Shown here: in pieces, positions 61,501 through 64,000 of the stretch
Numbering within the stretch: position 1 is the stretch's first letter
Layout of the letters: each line of letters begins with the position of its first letter
Source of the DNA: DASZTU01 sp035493835
GTDB lineage: Bacteria; Pseudomonadota; Alphaproteobacteria; Rhizobiales; Devosiaceae
DNA length: 64,000 nt
Reading direction: 5' to 3'
NCBI GenBank assembly: GCA_035493835.1
Contig: DATJHO010000052.1
Coordinates: 20,888 to 84,887 of the forward strand
Program-made: the position numbers and the translations under genes
The notes under the pieces: generated by a model
The model's database searches: none
The model's input: only the letters and a program-made list of their open reading frames with translations
What the model was told of the DNA's origin: nothing

Positions 61501-61725
61501 CGGCAGGCACTCGGGGCGGTGATGGTCGGCGGCCTGACGCTGGCGGCGGTCGCAACCTTGTTCCTGACCCCGATTGCCTATCTGCTCCTCGCCCGGTTCT
61601 CGAAACCACGTTCGGAGGAATCGGTCCGCCTTGCCCGCGAGTTGCGCGAGGCGCCCGACCAGGATGCCGAGCCGGCCCGGCACGAAGTCATCCCGCTCCC
61701 GCCCCGCCCGGTGGCGGCGGAGTAG
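58546..61725 (+). CDS. RND-family efflux pump, inner-membrane transporter
   Basis: This 1059-residue proton-driven pump has the usual 12 helices and two large periplasmic loops. The first helix is VRRPVLAMVLNALIIVAGIA (about 18-37). Proton-relay Asp pair is in ATGLVVDDSIVVLENITRRR (about 400-420), and the matching Lys is in GLILVVGIMAKNGILIVEFA near 930. PVALIGTIAGIYLAGFSIN and TPIAYLLLARFS also fit. The ATG at 58546 begins MSIEKQNEQGG, supported by GGAAGAG. It belongs to the HAE1 group and probably exports organic compounds; the substrate is not deducible. Cotranscribed with the adaptor. Confidence 0.94.
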   Translation: MSIEKQNEQGGAIASLFVRRPVLAMVLNALIIVAGIAAFLGVEVRELPNVDQPVLSVNTDYDGATAQTVDNEITSTIEGAIARVQGVSSISSSSSLGRSRISIGFVDGTNLDAATSDVRDALARVANKLPDSIDPPSVVKADANAQPIIQLAVTSDTLKRDDLTKLVDNTISERLAAVPGVADVLVYGEAAKAYLVDINPAKLANAGLTVADMIAALDSVAFDAPSGTINGANQSLAVRAVAQVQSPAEFENIVVKGKIRVGDVANVVFDAQNPASGLRSDGRSGIGIGVVRSADSNTINISRDVKAAVQDLKKTLPASVDLRISSDDSIFISGAVDEVERSLLISVVAVIAIIFLFLLDWRATLVPAISMPVALIGTIAGIYLAGFSINILTLLALVLATGLVVDDSIVVLENITRRRAMGLGPRAAAVLGTQEVFFAVIATTATLIAVFVPLSFLPGQTGRLFREFGFTLAISVALSAVVALSMGPMLASRLLKGAAEMGHDRPRTDPLHRFGSALSGLYQRLLHLALDNSLVVIVISLLVAGAAVATFTTLRQELTPPEDRAAIRLSVTAPSTVSLDFTQSQMQRVDDLLQPLRDAGEVTSTFSIAGINGSTSRGFMTVTLAPWDKRHRSQAEIIAQVNQLLQQVPGIRVTTISGNSLGIRGGGNGLQFAVIGDDYESLSASAEKIADQMKEDPRFGRVVVNYDPTQPQLTLNIDRDKAAALGIDINGLGPTLQSMIDGDEIANVFADDTTYPVMLISTTSPVNDPRDLENIFVKTADGRFVPMSSIASLTEQPIAPSLDREQQRRAVSITASLGDQLALGDAYNMVLDMARPVLAPNQAIIPLAEAKTLGVNNNGLVITFGFALVVVLLVLAAQFESILSAVIVMATVPFGLACAIFALKFSGGSLNVYSQIGLILVVGIMAKNGILIVEFANQLRERGRSVREAIEEASNIRLRPVIMTMIATVLGGLPLLMGHGAGAEARQALGAVMVGGLTLAAVATLFLTPIAYLLLARFSKPRSEESVRLARELREAPDQDAEPARHEVIPLPPRPVAAE

Positions 61726-61746
61726 GAGCCCATCACCGCCTTACTG

Positions 61747-62124
61747 TCAAATGCTGGTGACACTTGCCGCCAGCACCAGCAGTCCGCCCACGACCATCGT
61801 GTTGCCGAGCACCACATGCGTGTGCTCGACGCGCTCCTTGCCGGAATGGTCCCAGAAATTGTGCATGATGATGGTGGCGATGACGGTGAAGACAACCAGC
61901 CCCAGGCTGGCCGGAACGATCCACAGGCCGGCCAGCACCAGCGCGCCCAGGACTAGTTCCCACAACGAGCCGATCACGAGGACCGCAGCGGCGTAGGGCA
62001 CGCCGCGCGCCTTCATGATCATGAGCGGCGGCCGGAAGTGCCAGAAATGGTCAATGCCGCCCCAGACAAAAACTCCGCCGATGAGCACGCGGCCCACTAG
62101 CAGCACCAACTCATGATAACCCAT
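61747..62124 (-). CDS. DoxX-family membrane protein
   Basis: This 125-residue protein has four membrane helices, with the DoxX pattern LVGRVLIGGVFVWGGIDHFW (about 7-26) and LVIGSLWELVLGALVLAGLW. DoxX-like proteins occur in very varied settings, and no common function is established. ATG 62124 follows GGGGACGC and gives a compact product; four extra codons upstream are possible. It converges on the RND pump gene with 21 bases between stops, and the 121-base gap upstream has short AT-rich repeats (ACAGTTCAT/AACAGTTCAT near 62161) that might be its operator. Confidence 0.85.
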   Translation of the reverse strand: MGYHELVLLVGRVLIGGVFVWGGIDHFWHFRPPLMIMKARGVPYAAAVLVIGSLWELVLGALVLAGLWIVPASLGLVVFTVIATIIMHNFWDHSGKERVEHTHVVLGNTMVVGGLLVLAASVTSI

Positions 62125-62245
62125 GCGTCCCCCCAAACGGCCGCGAGCATGTCACAATGGACAGTTCATCCAATGAACAGTTCATATTGAACATGAGACT
62201 GGACGGCGAGCCCAAGCATGAAAGACTTTCGCCACCCCAGTTGAC

Positions 62246-62710
62246 CTAGACGGGCAGGCCGGTCCGCGCCTTGACCTCGCGGATGCTCATGTTGGAGTGG
62301 AGCCGCGCCACCCCGGGCAGACGGGCCGCGAGCCGCCGATGCAGCCGCTCGAACTCCTCATGGTCACGGCAGATTACCCTCAGAAGGTAGTCCGACTGCC
62401 CGGCCATCAGATGGCATTCGAGCACCTCCGGGATTTCCTTGACCGCCGCCTCGAACGCATCGAGCACTGTCTCACTTTGGCTGGTGAGCCCCACCTCGAT
62501 GAAGAACTGCATGGTGAAGCCCAGCGCCACCGCATCCAGTGTCGCCCGATAACCGGTGATCAGTCTCCGCTCCTCGAGCCCCCTCAGCCGGCGATGGCAG
62601 GCCGAGGCCGACAGCCCTACCGCCTCCCCGAGCTCCTGCACGCTGCGCCGGCTGTCCTCCTGCACCAGCCGGAGAAGTTTTCGATCGATCGTGTCAAGCT
62701 GCACTTCCAT
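62246..62710 (-). CDS. Lrp/AsnC-family transcription regulator
   Basis: This 154-residue regulator has an N-terminal helix-turn-helix (LDTIDRKLLRLVQEDSRRSV; ELGEAVGLSASACHRRLRGL, about 26-45) and a C-terminal RAM ligand domain (FEAAVKEIPEVLECHLMAGQ SDYLLRVICRDHEEF). It diverges from ald across 119 bases; in many bacteria such a partner gene (often named aldR) activates ald in response to alanine. Control of ald is therefore a strong inference from gene order. ATG 62710 is the natural start. The shared region holds related TCCATTCGAA and GGATGGAATTCGA segments that could be the binding site. Confidence 0.9.
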   Translation of the reverse strand: MEVQLDTIDRKLLRLVQEDSRRSVQELGEAVGLSASACHRRLRGLEERRLITGYRATLDAVALGFTMQFFIEVGLTSQSETVLDAFEAAVKEIPEVLECHLMAGQSDYLLRVICRDHEEFERLHRRLAARLPGVARLHSNMSIREVKARTGLPV

Positions 62711-62829
62711 TCGAAACTTTCACCGCTTTGCCGGATGGAATTCGACACTAGGCTGAAATGAAGCCGAAGTTGCAACCAGTTTCGCGGCCGGCTGTGCTCC
62801 AATATGCGACGATGAACTGGGAGGCGAAA

Positions 62830-63948
62830 ATGCGGGTGGGTGTGCCGCGGGAGATCAAGAACCACGAATACCGCGTCGGGCTGACGCCGGAGAGCGCCGC
62901 CGAGCTCGCGCATGCGGGCCATGCCGTGCTGGTTGAAACCGGGGCCGGCAACGGCATAGGGGCGACGGACCAGGACTATGTCGCGGCCGGCGCCGCGATT
63001 GCGCCGGATGCGGCGACGGTGTTCGCCGACGCCGACATGGTGGTGAAGGTCAAGGAACCACAGTCCATCGAGCGCAAGATGCTGCGGCCGGGCCAGGTGC
63101 TGTTCACCTACCTCCACCTTGCACCCGATGCCGAGCAGACGCGCGACTTGGTCGCCTCGGGAGCAGTCGCCATTGCCTACGAGACCGTCACCGATGCTTC
63201 GGGCGGCCTGCCGCTGCTGAAGCCGATGAGCCAGGTCGCGGGCCGCATGTCGATCCAGGCGGGCGCGACGGCGCTGGAAAAGGCCCATGGCGGCCGCGGC
63301 GTGCTCCTCGGTGGCGTGCCCGGCGTAGAGCCGGCAAGGGTGGTGATCCTGGGTGGCGGCGTGGTCGGATTTCACGCGGCCGAAAATGCCGTGGGCCTGG
63401 CCGCCGATGTGACGGTACTCGACAAGAGCCCCGTTGTGCTCGAGCGGTTGGCCACGCATTTCGGCGGCCGCGCCCGCGTGCTCTATTCGCACAAGGCGGC
63501 GCTGGCGGAGGCGCTGGCTAGCGCAGACCTCGTCATCGGCGCGGTGCTCGTGCCCGGCGCCGAGGCGCCCAGGCTGGTGACCCGGGCGATGCTGAAGACC
63601 ATGAAGCCCGGCGCGGTGCTCGTGGACGTTGCCATCGACCAGGGCGGTTGTTTCGAGACCTCGCACCCCACCACGCATGCCGAGCCGACCTACATCGTGG
63701 ACGGCATCGTCCACTATTGCGTCGCCAACATGCCCGGTGCGGTTGCCCGCACGTCCACATACGCCCTCAATAACGCCACCCTGCCCCATGTGCTGAAACT
63801 GGCCAATCTCGGCTGGCGCGAGGCCCTCTTGGCCGACCCGCATCTGCGTGCCGGCCTCAATGTCTGCGAGGGCAAACTGACGCTCAGGCCGGTTGCCGAG
63901 GTCCATCACTACGCCTGGACGAGCCCGGAGGCGGCGCTGGCGGGCTGA
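62830..63948 (+). CDS. ald: Alanine dehydrogenase
   Basis: Ald interconverts L-alanine and pyruvate plus ammonia with NAD. The 372-residue product begins MRVGVPREIKNHEYRVGLTP. The catalytic residues match known enzymes in number: K75 in VVKVKEPQS and H96 in FTYLHLAPD. The NAD loop is VILGGGVVGFHAAENAVGLA (about 172-191), and VDVAIDQGGCFETSHPTTH and VANMPGAVARTSTYALNNAT follow. ATG 62830 follows GGGAGGCG. It diverges from the lrp-like gene, which probably controls it. No gene can be supported in the 52 bases after it. Secure. Confidence 0.97.
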   Translation: MRVGVPREIKNHEYRVGLTPESAAELAHAGHAVLVETGAGNGIGATDQDYVAAGAAIAPDAATVFADADMVVKVKEPQSIERKMLRPGQVLFTYLHLAPDAEQTRDLVASGAVAIAYETVTDASGGLPLLKPMSQVAGRMSIQAGATALEKAHGGRGVLLGGVPGVEPARVVILGGGVVGFHAAENAVGLAADVTVLDKSPVVLERLATHFGGRARVLYSHKAALAEALASADLVIGAVLVPGAEAPRLVTRAMLKTMKPGAVLVDVAIDQGGCFETSHPTTHAEPTYIVDGIVHYCVANMPGAVARTSTYALNNATLPHVLKLANLGWREALLADPHLRAGLNVCEGKLTLRPVAEVHHYAWTSPEAALAG

Positions 63949-64000
63949 GTCGACGCCGCCTCAGCCCGAAGGGCAGGACAGCAGCCTTTTCGCCGCGACC

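Noticed and set aside
63961..64000. Possible C-terminal end of a leftward gene (reading ...VAAKRLLSCPSG and stop)
   Set aside because: Only 12 codons are inside the window; too short to support a gene.

Overview
The window is a chromosomal segment of an alphaproteobacterium, most likely of the order Hyphomicrobiales and possibly Devosia-like. The order-level placement rests on a circularly permuted (two-piece) tmRNA gene, an SspB-alpha adaptor, a DAP-type MurE, the order ftsQ-ftsA-ftsZ-lpxC-bamD-recN-ligA, DUF2336 and host-attachment family proteins, GC-rich codon use and CTTGAC/CTATAT-like promoters. The genus is inference. Nearly all of the window is chromosomal housekeeping sequence. There is no prophage, insertion sequence, CRISPR array or tRNA gene that I can support.

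Left part (1-15.3 kb): a GNAT gene cut by the window edge, thyA, the ssrA (tmRNA) gene, a YcaQ-like winged-helix protein, the ssrA-tag adaptor sspB with a small ribbon-helix-helix gene, a very large AsmA-type protein, uvrD-like helicase, a 2H phosphoesterase, prmA, a probable small leftward gene with its own terminator, an M24 aminopeptidase and a DUF3828-like exported protein.

Central part (15.4-40 kb, all leftward): the division and cell-wall cluster. In transcription order it runs rsmH-ftsL-ftsI-murE-murF-mraY, then a break, then ftsW-murG-murC-murB-ddl-ftsQ-ftsA, an FMN reductase gene, ftsZ, a terminator, and lpxC-bamD-recN-ligA. Two genes usually found here are missing: mraZ (before rsmH) and murD (between mraY and ftsW). 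A rightward vapBC toxin-antitoxin pair occupies the murD position, shares a 158-bp divergent region and a perfect palindrome with ftsW, and ends one base from the mraY stop codon. This is the most unusual structure in the window.

Right part (40.4-64 kb): rnpB with a clear promoter, a DjlA-type co-chaperone, an Ala/Pro-rich membrane-anchored protein, an ArsR-methyltransferase regulator cotranscribed with metF behind a perfect palindromic operator, DUF2336 and host-attachment genes, an alpha/beta hydrolase, a trans-aconitate methyltransferase-like gene, an EamA transporter, a ClpP-like exported protein, an SH3-domain protein, ettA, a small exported protein, an SDR enzyme, a soluble chemoreceptor-like protein with reversed domain order, DUF2461, an RND efflux adaptor and pump, a DoxX protein, and a divergent lrp-ald pair.

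Two families of short palindromic repeats lie in the intergenic gaps. Family A (core TCATTCCCGCG...CGCGGGAATCCA) and family B (core TCATTCCCGGGCTTGACCC) usually occur as two inverted copies about 60-100 bases apart, as in REP/BIME elements. One pair sits inside the cell-wall operon between murB and ddl.
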